DNA of 64,000 bases, taken from Acinetobacter sp. ANC 7912. Lineage in GTDB: Bacteria; Pseudomonadota; Gammaproteobacteria; Pseudomonadales; Moraxellaceae. Below the pieces are notes generated by a model that was given only the letters and a program-made list of their open reading frames with translations, did no database searches and was not told the DNA's origin. Of this stretch, positions 38,458 through 47,359 are shown piece by piece (position 1 is the first letter of the stretch; each line of letters starts with the position of its first letter). Both the position numbers and the translations under genes were made by a program. Location: contig NZ_CP156795.1 in assembly GCF_039862785.1 (NCBI RefSeq), positions 2,728,001 to 2,792,000 on the forward strand, in the 5' to 3' direction.

Positions 38458-40299
38458 ATGAGCCAAACCACACAACATGATCTGATTGGTATTGCTGATG
38501 TCGCTGCCAAAATCCCTGCTTTCCTGAAAAAAGTACCGAACCTGGTAAATGGACTGAAACAGGCCTATTTACGTACCCCGAATACTCCTGCCGGTCTGGG
38601 CCTGGCGTTTGAAAAAGCGGTGCAGCGTAATCCGGACGGGATTGCTCTGCACTTTGAAGACCAGCGTTTTAGCTATTCAGAACTGAATGGCTGGGCCAAC
38701 CAGATTGCGCATTACTACCTGTCGCTCGGCGCAAAAAAAGGTGATGTGGTTGCGGTGATGGTCGAGAACCGTCCGGAAATGGTCGCCAGCGTGATTGGTC
38801 TGGCCAAACTTGGTGTCACCATTGCCCTGCTCAACACCTCTCAAGTCGGTAAAGTACTATCCCATAGCATTAATCTGGTTAAACCGATTGCTGTGATTGT
38901 TGGTGAAGAATGCCGTCATGCAGTTGAAGAAATTCGTAATGACCTGAATATTGCCGCTGACCGCTTCCAATGGTTTGCAGATCAGCCGACCCGACAAGAT
39001 GTTGGCACTGCACCCGAAGGTTTTGTCAATCTGGCCGAAGTGATTGACAGCTTCCCGAAATTCAATCCATCGACCACCCACACTGTGCAAGGTAAGGATG
39101 GCCTGTTCTATATCTATACTTCAGGTACCACAGGCCTGCCTAAAGCGGTGATCTTCACCAATAGCCGCTGGACACTGGCTTATGGGACTTATGGTCATGT
39201 GCTGAATCTGGGACCAGATGACGTGATGTACTGCACCCTGCCGCTCTATCACGCGACTGGTATGGTGGTGTGCTGGTGTGGCGTGATTGCCGGTGCCGGT
39301 ACTTTTGCCATTCGCCGTAAATTCTCGACTTCTTCCTTCTGGAAAGACGTGAAAAAATTCGATGCCTCTGCCATCGGCTATGTTGGTGAACTATGCCGCT
39401 ACCTGATGGATGCGCCACCATCTGAGCTGGAAAAAGGCCACCGCGTCAAAAAGATGATCGGGAATGGCATGCGTCCAAATATCTGGGATAAGTTCAAGGA
39501 ACGCTTTGGCATTGAAGAAGTGCTGGAACTGTATGCTTCTAGTGAAGGCAACGTTGGCTTCAGTAATGTATTCAACTTTGACAACACCGTCGGTTTCTCA
39601 CCAACGCCGTATGCGATCATTGAATTCGATAAGGATAAAAACGAGCCAATCCGTGATGCCAAAGGCCGCTGCAAACGCGTCAAAAAAGGCGAAACTGGTC
39701 TGTTAATAGGTAAAATTACCCGTCGTTCACCATTTGATGGCTATACCGACCCGGAAAAAAACAAGTCCGTGATCATGAAAGACGTGTTCTGCAAAGGCGA
39801 TGCCTATTTCAACACCGGAGACCTGGTGCGTGATATCGGTTTCCGCCACGCTCAGTTTGTCGATCGTCTCGGTGATACTTTTCGCTGGAAAGGCGAGAAT
39901 GTTTCGACAACCGAAGTGGAAAACATGCTAACCGAGTACGACAAGATCGTGGAAGCCGTGGTTTATGGTGTGGAAATTCCCAATACCAATGGCCGTGCCG
40001 GTATGGCTGCGATTACTTTGAAGCCAGATACGCAGTTGAACGAGGCTGATCTGAAAGAAATGCTAAGCTGTTTCAAGAAATGCCTGCCCGCTTATGCAGT
40101 CCCGGTATTCCTGCGGGTACAGAAACAGGTTGAGACCACTGGTACCTTTAAATACCAGAAAAATAAACTGAAAGAGCAAGCATTTGATCCAAGCAAAACC
40201 GATGAGCGCCTGCTGGTCTGGCTGCCAGGAACCGATGCCTATACCGATGTAACTCCTGAGATCTTTGCCAATATCCAGGCCTATCAATATCGTTTCTAA
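38458..40299 (+). CDS. long-chain acyl-CoA synthetase (FadD6/FATP type)
   Basis: A 613-residue ANL-superfamily ligase that activates fatty acids to acyl-CoA through an acyl-AMP. The AMP-binding P-loop is IYTSGTTGLPKA, followed by LPLYHATGMVVC, ELYASSEGNVGF, the FNTGDLVRD aspartate and the hinge RLGDTFRWKGENVST. The C-terminal Lys is in TTGTFKYQKNKLKEQ. The sequence is closer to the FATP/very-long-chain group (LNGWANQIAHYYLSLG, PEGFVNLAEVI) than to classical FadD. Single gene after a dyad; chain-length preference unknown. Confidence 0.9.
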   Translation: MSQTTQHDLIGIADVAAKIPAFLKKVPNLVNGLKQAYLRTPNTPAGLGLAFEKAVQRNPDGIALHFEDQRFSYSELNGWANQIAHYYLSLGAKKGDVVAVMVENRPEMVASVIGLAKLGVTIALLNTSQVGKVLSHSINLVKPIAVIVGEECRHAVEEIRNDLNIAADRFQWFADQPTRQDVGTAPEGFVNLAEVIDSFPKFNPSTTHTVQGKDGLFYIYTSGTTGLPKAVIFTNSRWTLAYGTYGHVLNLGPDDVMYCTLPLYHATGMVVCWCGVIAGAGTFAIRRKFSTSSFWKDVKKFDASAIGYVGELCRYLMDAPPSELEKGHRVKKMIGNGMRPNIWDKFKERFGIEEVLELYASSEGNVGFSNVFNFDNTVGFSPTPYAIIEFDKDKNEPIRDAKGRCKRVKKGETGLLIGKITRRSPFDGYTDPEKNKSVIMKDVFCKGDAYFNTGDLVRDIGFRHAQFVDRLGDTFRWKGENVSTTEVENMLTEYDKIVEAVVYGVEIPNTNGRAGMAAITLKPDTQLNEADLKEMLSCFKKCLPAYAVPVFLRVQKQVETTGTFKYQKNKLKEQAFDPSKTDERLLVWLPGTDAYTDVTPEIFANIQAYQYRF

Positions 40300-40383
40300 A
40301 CGCTGAAGTTGCCTATTTTTTGTGTACATAAATTCAAATTGTTGTATTTATAATCAAACATGGGCAACTTTGTTATTTTTTAC

Positions 40384-40411
40384 TTGCGCTGATTTCATAT
40401 CTTGCTACAAT
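40384..40411 (+). promoter_or_regulatory. promoter of the tRNA-Lys cluster
   Basis: TTGCGC (40384-40389) and TACAAT (40406-40411) with 16 bp between, 19 bp before the first tRNA. Confidence 0.55.
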
Positions 40412-40430
40412 ACGCTCCATCAAATGATAT

Positions 40431-40506
40431 GGGTCGTTAGCTCAGTTGGTAGAGCAGCGGACTTTTAATCCGTTGGTCCCGCGTTCGAGTCGCGGACGAC
40501 CCACCA
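40431..40506 (+). tRNA. tRNA-Lys (TTT)
   Basis: 76 nt including encoded CCA. Acceptor GGGTCGT/ACGACCC, D-loop AGCTCAGTTGGTAGAGC, anticodon loop CTTTTAA (anticodon TTT), T-loop GTTCGAGTC. Confidence 0.97.
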
Positions 40507-40527
40507 TTAAATTTGATATCCCTTGAT

Positions 40528-40603
40528 GGGCCGTTAGCTCAGTTGGTAGAGCAGTGGACTTTTAATCCATTGGTCCCGCGTTCGAGTCGCGGACGGCCCA
40601 CCA
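40528..40603 (+). tRNA. tRNA-Lys (TTT), variant acceptor
   Basis: 76 nt with CCA. Same anticodon loop CTTTTAA. It differs from its neighbours by paired changes in the acceptor stem (GGGCCGT/ACGGCCC) and the anticodon stem (GTGGA/TCCAT), so pairing is kept. Confidence 0.97.
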
Positions 40604-40660
40604 TCATTTCTAAAAACTCTTTTTAGAAATTTCAATCAAAGCTACTTTGATTATCCGAAT

Positions 40661-40736
40661 GGGTCGTTAGCTCAGTTGGTAGAGCAGCGGACTTTTAATC
40701 CGTTGGTCCCGCGTTCGAGTCGCGGACGACCCACCA
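40661..40736 (+). tRNA. tRNA-Lys (TTT)
   Basis: 76 nt, identical to the tRNA at 40431-40506 by eye, CCA encoded. Confidence 0.97.
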
Positions 40737-40958
40737 TTCTTTCTTAGGGCTTCTTTCTTCCAGTCTGCGAAGATAACGAAACCTGCATATTCCGACCAAG
40801 ACAACAAACCATTCCCGGTTTTGTATTGCCATTCTCGAAATTTTGCTTACCGATTGCAAACCTACAGTACTTGAATGTACTGTGAAAAAGTCTTAGATTT
40901 TTTCTTGTGGTCGGGTGAAATTTTAAAGCTTTGCTTTAAGTTCACTAATCCTTACTCA

Positions 40959-41034
40959 GGGTTGTTAGCTCAGTTGGTAGAGCAGTAGACTCTTAATCTA
41001 TTGGTCGTGGGTTCGAACCCCACACAACCCACCA
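40959..41034 (+). tRNA. tRNA-Lys (CTT)
   Basis: 76 nt with CCA. Acceptor GGGTTGT/ACAACCC, anticodon loop CTCTTAA (anticodon CTT), T-arm GTGGGTTCGAACCCCAC. It is 222 bp downstream of the third TTT gene; the gap has no ORF or clear terminator, so co-transcription is possible. Confidence 0.95.
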
Positions 41035-41129
41035 AGATTATTTGATTGATTTAAAACAAATATTTTTTATACTTTCTAATAATTCTTATTTTAGCTTTTT
41101 AATTTTTATCAATATTCCCATCTCACCCT

Positions 41130-41810
41130 TTAAGGCAAAGTATTCCTCACATCTTTGGTCAGCTGATACGAAATTCGTAGCAGTTTGTAATGCATTTCCA
41201 TCAGTTCCTGCTGGTTTTCTTGCTGGGTTTTCGCAATATTCATCACCAAGGTGGTGTCATCTTTGACATCGTAATACAGCACCAGTCCTTCTTTGCGGTA
41301 AACCTTCAATTCCTTCAGGCTTGGGTTCATTTCCCAACGGTCTTTGGTATAGGTTGAATTGGGTGCTTCAACCTTATTCTGGAAAGTAAACACCTTGCCA
41401 TGCTGCAGGATGCTGCGATACACGGTGCCATCCTGAGCCAAAGTCAGCACAAAAATCGCCTTGCCACCACTACACGGAGAGAAACCGTCATTACAGGACA
41501 CTTCGGTATAATAACGCCCGACAAAATCCTTGGCATAATCCGGCACAGGTCCAACTGTTGAATCATTCCGCAAAGGCATGGTCGCTTGACCGGCAATATC
41601 GGTAAGTTTTTTGGCTGCCGCACTTTCAGATGTCATCTCCTGATTGGCCATCGATACCGGCACACCTTCTTTCGGAATCAAGGCCAGATCAGCATCGCTA
41701 ATCGGCTTCCCGGAATGCTTTTCACATCCGGCAACGGTCAGCATGCTGAGCAGCGCAGCACTGGACACGTAGCTCAGCACTTTCACTCCATTTAAAAGCT
41801 TAAATTTCAT
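41130..41810 (-). CDS. lipoprotein, unknown function
   Basis: A 226-residue protein with a long signal region and lipobox LTVAGC (Cys about residue 29). The mature N-terminus is a flexible, Ala/Ser-rich linker. The C-terminal half (about 95-226) looks like a small beta-rich fold with a likely disulfide in EVSCNDGFSPCSGG, the layout of NlpE-like copper-response lipoproteins (a loose resemblance only). Single gene next to the tRNA cluster. Function unknown. Confidence 0.75.
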   Translation of the reverse strand: MKFKLLNGVKVLSYVSSAALLSMLTVAGCEKHSGKPISDADLALIPKEGVPVSMANQEMTSESAAAKKLTDIAGQATMPLRNDSTVGPVPDYAKDFVGRYYTEVSCNDGFSPCSGGKAIFVLTLAQDGTVYRSILQHGKVFTFQNKVEAPNSTYTKDRWEMNPSLKELKVYRKEGLVLYYDVKDDTTLVMNIAKTQQENQQELMEMHYKLLRISYQLTKDVRNTLP

Positions 41811-42045
41811 TTAATTTCAACCAGATTACATACTTGCAGATGTTTTTATAAAGTGATGGACATAACGTTATTATTGAATTACAGTCCCCTCGGCTTCATG
41901 TTAATGATTTATGGAAAAATACTTAATCGCCCTTTACATAACTTTACCAATAAACTGAATTCAGACACTTTAAAAAGCAGAATGAATCTCCATATTTATT
42001 TAAGAACATTGTTGTTCTTTCTTCCCAAGTTTTAAGGAGACCTGG

Positions 42046-42315
42046 ATGGCCAATACTGGTTTATATCGCTCTAACCGCTCAAACATGATTGCTGGTGTAA
42101 TGGGTGGTATTGCTGAACGTTTTGGTTGGAATGCAAATTTATTGCGCGTGATTTTCGTGCTGATATCCGTTATGAGCGCGGCCTTTCCAGGGATTCTGGT
42201 GTATCTGGTGTTGTGGCTGGTGATCCCTAAAAAACAGGAAATGGTTGAACATACCCCCTATCAATCCATGGGGTATCAGCGACCAATCCGGGATATCAAC
42301 AAAGATCCGCTGTAA
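42046..42315 (+). CDS. PspC-domain membrane protein
   Basis: An 89-residue protein: GLYRSNRSNMIAGVMGGIAERFGWNANLLRVIFVL is a PspC domain with a following hydrophobic helix (VYLVLWLVIPKK). In envelope-stress systems PspC senses inner-membrane damage. No pspA or pspB lies nearby, so this is a stand-alone PspC homologue. AAGGAGACC precedes ATG. Confidence 0.85.
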   Translation: MANTGLYRSNRSNMIAGVMGGIAERFGWNANLLRVIFVLISVMSAAFPGILVYLVLWLVIPKKQEMVEHTPYQSMGYQRPIRDINKDPL

Positions 42316-42528
42316 GTTACTCTTAAAGGAAGTTGATTGAAGTTTATTCTTAATCAAAGTTAGTCCGTTTACCCCTTTTCTGCTGTGGCATTTCCCCTAA
42401 TGACCACAGCATTTTTTTGCCTGTTTTTTGGGAAACCTATCAGATTGTTAAATTATTTCTTCAGGCTTTGCCAAAAGCCTGTTTTATCGATAAGTTAAAT
42501 AAAACACCAAGTAAAAAATGGATTCAGG

Positions 42529-43314
42529 ATGAGTCAAGCAGAATGGATTGTGTTGTGCCTGTGTGCCCTTGCCGCGCTATTGCATGGCTTGAGCGGTTTC
42601 GGCTTTCCAATGCTGAGCACAGCAGTACTGTCAACACAATATTCTTTAAACCTGGCGGTGACACTGGTAATTCTGCCCTGCCTGATGCTCAACTTGCTGA
42701 TGCTGAATTCAGATTCAGAGCATAGCCTGCTGCAAAGCATTCGCCATTATCTGAAATTGTACTGGCCGCTGATTTTAAGCAGTCTGCTGGGCAGTTTGCT
42801 GGGTGTCCAACTGCTGCTGTGGCTGAATGAAGGCTATTTGAAACTGTTGCTGGGTCTGGTCATTCTTTTTTATGTTCTGGATCAGCTACGGGATAAATCC
42901 TTTAAAACCAGTCCCCATGTGATCAGCATGTTATGTTTTGGTCTGCTTGCCGGAGTGATTGGTGGTGCCACCAATGCCATGGCCCCCTTCCTGATGATGT
43001 ATCTGCTTAGCTGCCAGCTCAGCAAAACCGATATTGTGATTATCAGCAACCTGAACTTTATTGCCAGCAAACTGATCCAGTTATTGCTGCTATTTCCCAT
43101 TCTGGTTCAGATCAACCCGCAACAGCAGTCCCTGCTACTGGGCATTACAATTTTTGCCCTGTTCGGAGTCTGGATCGGCAGCAAAATCCGGCATCGCCTG
43201 TCCCAACATCATTTCAAGCTCCTGATTCTCAGTCTACTGATGGTGCTGGGCGTGGAGACCCTTTGGCAAAGCGTCGGCCTATTACAACATTCGAACAATT
43301 TATTTTTGCCGTGA
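42529..43314 (+). CDS. TSUP (TauE/SafE) family permease
   Basis: A 261-residue protein of about eight hydrophobic helices in two halves. The first carries LHGLSGFGFPMLSTAVLS and the second LLAGVIGGATNAMAPFLMMYLLS, the duplicated glycine-rich TSUP motifs. Family members export or import sulfur-containing anions such as sulfite or sulfoacetate. The substrate here is unknown and no sulfur-metabolism genes lie alongside. It is followed on the same strand by an SLC13 transporter gene. Confidence 0.85.
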   Translation: MSQAEWIVLCLCALAALLHGLSGFGFPMLSTAVLSTQYSLNLAVTLVILPCLMLNLLMLNSDSEHSLLQSIRHYLKLYWPLILSSLLGSLLGVQLLLWLNEGYLKLLLGLVILFYVLDQLRDKSFKTSPHVISMLCFGLLAGVIGGATNAMAPFLMMYLLSCQLSKTDIVIISNLNFIASKLIQLLLLFPILVQINPQQQSLLLGITIFALFGVWIGSKIRHRLSQHHFKLLILSLLMVLGVETLWQSVGLLQHSNNLFLP

Positions 43315-43398
43315 TCTACTTCCTCTGCACTGAAAAGCCTATATAGTAGCAATATATTCTTAATAAAAATTAGCTAGATAACACTACGGAGGGTGCTT

Positions 43399-44811
43399 AT
43401 GACAAGCCCAAACCTCGCCACTCCCACCGATGCCATACCCAAGGGGCTTGTCAAAGGATGGGTGCTGATTATTATCGCCGCCATTGTCTCCTTTGGCCTG
43501 TACCAGATTTTGCCCTATGACCAGAATGCCAATAAAGGTCTGGCCCTGCTGTGCTTCATTGGCATCCTTTGGCTAACCGAAGCGATTCATATCACCATTA
43601 CCGCCCTACTTGTGCCGATCCTGGCCGTGATTCTGGCCATGCCCATGGCCAAAGGGGATGAACTGGTACCGATCACCACACAGGCTGCATTGACCACCTT
43701 TGCAGACCCAACCATCTTCCTGTTCTTTGGTGGTTTTGCGCTTGCGTCGGCACTGCATATCCAGAAGCTGGACCGAAAAATCGCCATGTGGATTATCTCG
43801 ATGTCTGGTGGTCACTTGGGTGCTGCCGTACTGGCGATCTTCATTGTGACTGCTGCACTGTCGATGTGGATTTCCAATACCGCCACCGCAGCCATGATGT
43901 TACCGCTAGCCCTGGGCTTACTCAGCCATCTGGATGAAGAAAAAGACCGCAAAACCTTTGTCTTTATTCTGCTGGGGATTGCCTACTCCGCCAGTATTGG
44001 TGGTCTGGGCACTATCGTGGGTTCACCGCCAAATGCGATTGCTGCCAAGGCTTTAGACTATACCTTCGCAGACTGGATGAAAATCGGCTTGCCAATGATG
44101 TTCATCATCCTGCCTGCCATGCTGGTCAGCCTGTATCTGGTGCTACGTCCGAAGCTGAATCATAAAGTAAATTTTGTCACTGAAGACATTCCATGGAATC
44201 GCACCCGTATTGCGACGATGGTGCTGTTTATCTGTACTGCACTGGCCTGGATTTTCAGTAAAAAGCTGACTGAAAACTTTGGCATCAGCCAGCCAGATAC
44301 TTGGATCGCGATTCTGGCCGCCTGTATGGTGGTGATTCTAGGTACAGCCACCTGGAAACAGGTGGCAGACAATACCGACTGGGGCGTGCTGTTCCTGTTT
44401 GGTGGTGGTCTGACCTTAAGTGCGGTTCTAAAAGATTCCGGCAGCTCGCTGGTACTGGGTCAAACCCTGGCCAATGCCTTTGGTGATGCTTCCCCTCTGC
44501 TCATTATCTTTGTCGTGGCAGCCTTCATTATCTTCCTGACCGAATTTACCAGTAACACGGCTTCTGCTGCCCTGCTGGTACCAGTTTTCGCGGCCATTGC
44601 CGACCAGATGGGGATGCCGAAGGAAATTCTGGTGATCGTGATTGGTATTGGTGCTTCCTGTGCCTTCATGCTGCCTGTGGCTACACCACCAAATGCGATT
44701 GTGTTTGGTTCCGGTCATATCCGGCAGTCTGAAATGATGAAGGTGGGTGTCGTGCTGAATATCATGTGCGTATTCATCGTTTCACTGTTTATTTACTGGT
44801 TCTTCCTGTAA
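43399..44811 (+). CDS. SLC13/DASS-family sodium-coupled anion transporter
   Basis: A 470-residue membrane protein of the divalent anion:Na+ symporter family. The two Na+/substrate hairpin motifs are visible: MWISNTATAAMMLPLA and LTEFTSNTASAALLVPVF. The paired loops are GTIVGSPPNAIAAK and MLPVATPPNAIVFGSG. Substrates are probably C4-dicarboxylates, citrate-like acids or sulfate. GTG at 43393 is part of the ribosome site; the ATG at 43399 with GGAGGG five bases upstream is the start. Confidence 0.9.
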   Translation: MTSPNLATPTDAIPKGLVKGWVLIIIAAIVSFGLYQILPYDQNANKGLALLCFIGILWLTEAIHITITALLVPILAVILAMPMAKGDELVPITTQAALTTFADPTIFLFFGGFALASALHIQKLDRKIAMWIISMSGGHLGAAVLAIFIVTAALSMWISNTATAAMMLPLALGLLSHLDEEKDRKTFVFILLGIAYSASIGGLGTIVGSPPNAIAAKALDYTFADWMKIGLPMMFIILPAMLVSLYLVLRPKLNHKVNFVTEDIPWNRTRIATMVLFICTALAWIFSKKLTENFGISQPDTWIAILAACMVVILGTATWKQVADNTDWGVLFLFGGGLTLSAVLKDSGSSLVLGQTLANAFGDASPLLIIFVVAAFIIFLTEFTSNTASAALLVPVFAAIADQMGMPKEILVIVIGIGASCAFMLPVATPPNAIVFGSGHIRQSEMMKVGVVLNIMCVFIVSLFIYWFFL

Positions 44812-44822
44812 CTTCAGCGCAT

Positions 44823-44850
44823 AAAAAAGCACGCCACGGCGTGCTTTTTT
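44823..44850. terminator. bidirectional intrinsic terminator
   Basis: AAAAAAGCACGCC-A-CGGCGTGCTTTTTT hairpin between the convergent SLC13 and HPP-CBS genes. Confidence 0.9.
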
Positions 44851-44870
44851 ATTTTGGGAATCAGTCCAGA

Positions 44871-45980
44871 TCAGGCACTCAACTTAAATGCATTCAGCTC
44901 CTGATGCAGCGCAGCAATCATATCGGCACGGCTGATAATGCCCACGACTCTCTCTTCACTCAGTACCGGGATATAGTTAAATGAGCGTTCTACAAAATAC
45001 GGCACCAGATCCTTGATTGGCTGGTTTGGCTGCACTGTTACCACCTTGCGGCTCATGATATGCCCCACTTCAGATTCCCAGCCGCTACGGATATCACTGG
45101 CCCGCTGGAACCATTCCACCACCTGATACATGGCCAGCGTGCCGACCAGTTTTTTCTCGGCATTGATCACCGGCAGACTCATCAGGTTCATCTGTCTGAA
45201 TTTGGCTAGAGCATGCTGAATATCATTAGTTTCCTGCAGGCTCACCACATCCTTACTCATAATGTCCTGACACAGGAACGGGCTATCGGCACGTTCGCTG
45301 GCCTTGCTCTGCGCTTCCAGAATGATTTTTTGCAGGTCATATTCACTGATATCCAGTAACTGGGTCTGCTGATCCAGCACCGCCTGAATATCCTGTGGCT
45401 GAATGGTGACTTTCTGGGTTGGTGTCGGGTCTTTGGAACGGGTATTGATCTGGATCTGCTGCGGATAGGCCTTCCCCAGCATCCGGTTAAACACAATCGC
45501 CACGACCATCAACAATACCGAGTTCAGCAAGACCGGATAGAACACAAAGGCATAACCCAGCTCATGCACGGCATCGCCACCCAGCACTGCGGTAATCGCT
45601 ACCGCACCACTTGGTGGATGCAGCGAATCTGTGCTCAGCATCAGGATAATCGCAATCGATACGGCAAAACTGAATGCCAGTGTTAAGCTTGGGAATAGCA
45701 AAGTACAAGTCACCCCGACAATCGCGGCAATGGTATTCCCGACCACCATATTCCACGGCTGTGCCAATGGACTGGCAGGTACAGCAAACAGCAGTACCGA
45801 TGAAGCTCCCATCGGCGCAATATACCAGGCTTGAAAATCACCCAGCACCCACCAGCTGATCAGGGACGAAAGTGCCAGACCAATCAGTGCACCAAGGCCA
45901 CACAGGAGTCGGTCTTTGACAGGAAGAATCTTAAAATTCGGCTTAAGGCTGAGTAGCCATTCTGAAGAGCTATGAAACAC
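44871..45980 (-). CDS. HPP-family membrane protein with two CBS domains
   Basis: A 369-residue protein starting at GTG (45980). The N-terminal half (about 15-175) has four to five helices of the HPP family, with APMGASSVLLFAVPASPLAQPW and the eponymous DSLHPPSGAVAITA. The C-terminal half has two CBS domains (about 240-300 and 310-365, DIMSKDVVSLQET and HIMSRKVVTVQPNQ), which usually bind adenine nucleotides and gate transport. Plant and cyanobacterial HPP proteins have been reported to move nitrite. The promoter has an NsrR-like palindrome, which fits a link to nitrogen oxides. Confidence 0.88.
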   Translation of the reverse strand: MFHSSSEWLLSLKPNFKILPVKDRLLCGLGALIGLALSSLISWWVLGDFQAWYIAPMGASSVLLFAVPASPLAQPWNMVVGNTIAAIVGVTCTLLFPSLTLAFSFAVSIAIILMLSTDSLHPPSGAVAITAVLGGDAVHELGYAFVFYPVLLNSVLLMVVAIVFNRMLGKAYPQQIQINTRSKDPTPTQKVTIQPQDIQAVLDQQTQLLDISEYDLQKIILEAQSKASERADSPFLCQDIMSKDVVSLQETNDIQHALAKFRQMNLMSLPVINAEKKLVGTLAMYQVVEWFQRASDIRSGWESEVGHIMSRKVVTVQPNQPIKDLVPYFVERSFNYIPVLSEERVVGIISRADMIAALHQELNAFKLSA

Positions 45981-46033
45981 GGTTGGCCTGAATTGTTGTT
46001 TTGGGGAGTCGCGGCATTATAAAACTCTCCACC

Positions 46034-46062
46034 TTAAAGATGTATTAATTTTACATCTTTAA
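46034..46062 (-). promoter_or_regulatory. NsrR-like palindrome at the HPP-CBS promoter
   Basis: An 11-bp perfect inverted repeat, TTAAAGATGTA / TACATCTTTAA, with a 7-bp spacer. Its central 23 bp (46037-46059) have the AAGATGYATT...ATRCATCTT layout and spacing of the gamma-proteobacterial NsrR (nitric oxide sensor) site, apart from the central T/A run. A TATAAT (minus strand, 46021-46016) follows, so the palindrome covers the -35 region and would repress. Confidence 0.55.
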
Positions 46063-46369
46063 ATAATCATTTTTTTGCTTATAAAAATGTAAGTTTTTAA
46101 TTCATTTAAAGAAATTAAATCAAAATAAAGAGCAAAAAATATTCATTTTTTCTATCTTATTCATTGCAATCTTTTTATTAGATGAAAAATTTTCATGAGA
46201 CCGACCCATTTTCAAAGAATCACAATGTAATTTATGACTGTATTCATCCACTGTCGTGCATTTATCTTATTCTCGATAAAAACTGCCGAACAGCGGTTTA
46301 ACCTTTGCCACTCCCCCTTAAAATCCTTATAATTGAGCGCAATTTTTCTCTAATTTTAAGTGGATGACC

Positions 46370-47359
46370 ATGAGTCGCGCCATATCGCATATTGATACCT
46401 TCCAAGGCTTAATTCTTGCCTTACAAAACTACTGGGCGGAGCAAGGCTGCGTCGTTTTACAACCTTACGACATGGAAATGGGTGCAGGGACATTCCACAC
46501 TGCAACATTCCTTCGCGCGCTCGGTCCAGAAACCTGGAATGCCGCTTATGTTCAGCCATCACGTCGTCCTAAAGATGGCCGTTATGGTGAAAACCCGAAC
46601 CGTCTGCAACACTACTACCAGTTCCAGGTAGTCCTGAAGCCAAACCCGGACAACATCCAGCAGCTGTATCTGGATTCTTTAAAAGCGATCGGGATTGATC
46701 CTCTCGTTCACGACATCCGTTTCGTGGAAGATAACTGGGAATCTCCAACACTGGGTGCTTGGGGTCTAGGCTGGGAAGTCTGGCTGAACGGTATGGAAGT
46801 GACTCAGTTCACTTACTTCCAGCAAGTTGGTGGTGTTGAATGTTACCCAGTAACCGGTGAAATCACTTATGGTCTGGAACGCCTGGCCATGTACCTGCAA
46901 GGCGTAGACTCGGTTTACGATCTGGTTTGGACCAAAGGCCAGTTCGGTACAGTGACCTATGGCGATGTGTTCCATCAAAACGAAGTGGAACAATCGACTT
47001 ATAACTTCGAATATGCACCAGTCGACAAACTGTTTGAACTGTTCGACTTCTATGAATCAGAAGCAACTCGCCTGATGGAAGCTGAACTGCCATTGCCTGC
47101 ATACGAACAGGTAGTCAAAGCATCACACAGCTTTAACCTGCTGGATGCACGTGGCGCGATCTCTGTGACTGAACGTCAACGTTATATCCTGCGTGTCCGT
47201 ACTCTGGCACGTTCAATTGCACAAAGCTATGTGGCTGCACGCGCGAAACTTGGTTTCCCAATGGCAGAACCACACCTACGTGACGAAGTCCTGGCCCAGC
47301 TTAAAGCTCAAGTGGAAGCCGAAGCTGCTCAAGCAGAAAAATCAGCGGAGAACAAATAA
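46370..47359 (+). CDS. glyQ: glycine-tRNA ligase alpha subunit
   Basis: GlyQ carries the class-II catalytic core of the alpha2-beta2 enzyme. [38 protein letters not shown] and [19 protein letters not shown] (motif 2 region) are diagnostic. An ATG at 46364 is also in frame; 46370 has TGGA at suitable distance. Its stop overlaps the glyS start (TAATG), so the subunits are coupled. It follows a 388-bp AT-rich gap (45981-46369) that contains the HPP promoter but no other gene. Confidence 0.96.
   Translation: MSRAISHIDTFQGLILALQNYWAEQGCVVLQPYDMEMGAGTFHTATFLRALGPETWNAAYVQPSRRPKDGRYGENPNRLQHYYQFQVVLKPNPDNIQQLYLDSLKAIGIDPLVHDIRFVEDNWESPTLGAWGLGWEVWLNGMEVTQFTYFQQVGGVECYPVTGEITYGLERLAMYLQGVDSVYDLVWTKGQFGTVTYGDVFHQNEVEQSTYNFEYAPVDKLFELFDFYESEATRLMEAELPLPAYEQVVKASHSFNLLDARGAISVTERQRYILRVRTLARSIAQSYVAARAKLGFPMAEPHLRDEVLAQLKAQVEAEAAQAEKSAENK

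Noticed and set aside
40431..41034. Prophage or island attachment at the tRNA-Lys genes
   Set aside because: No integrase, no repeated tRNA 3' end and no foreign genes beside the cluster.
41853..42035. 60-codon ORF between the lipoprotein and PspC genes
   Set aside because: No ribosome site, runs into the PspC leader, and composition matches AT-rich intergenic DNA.
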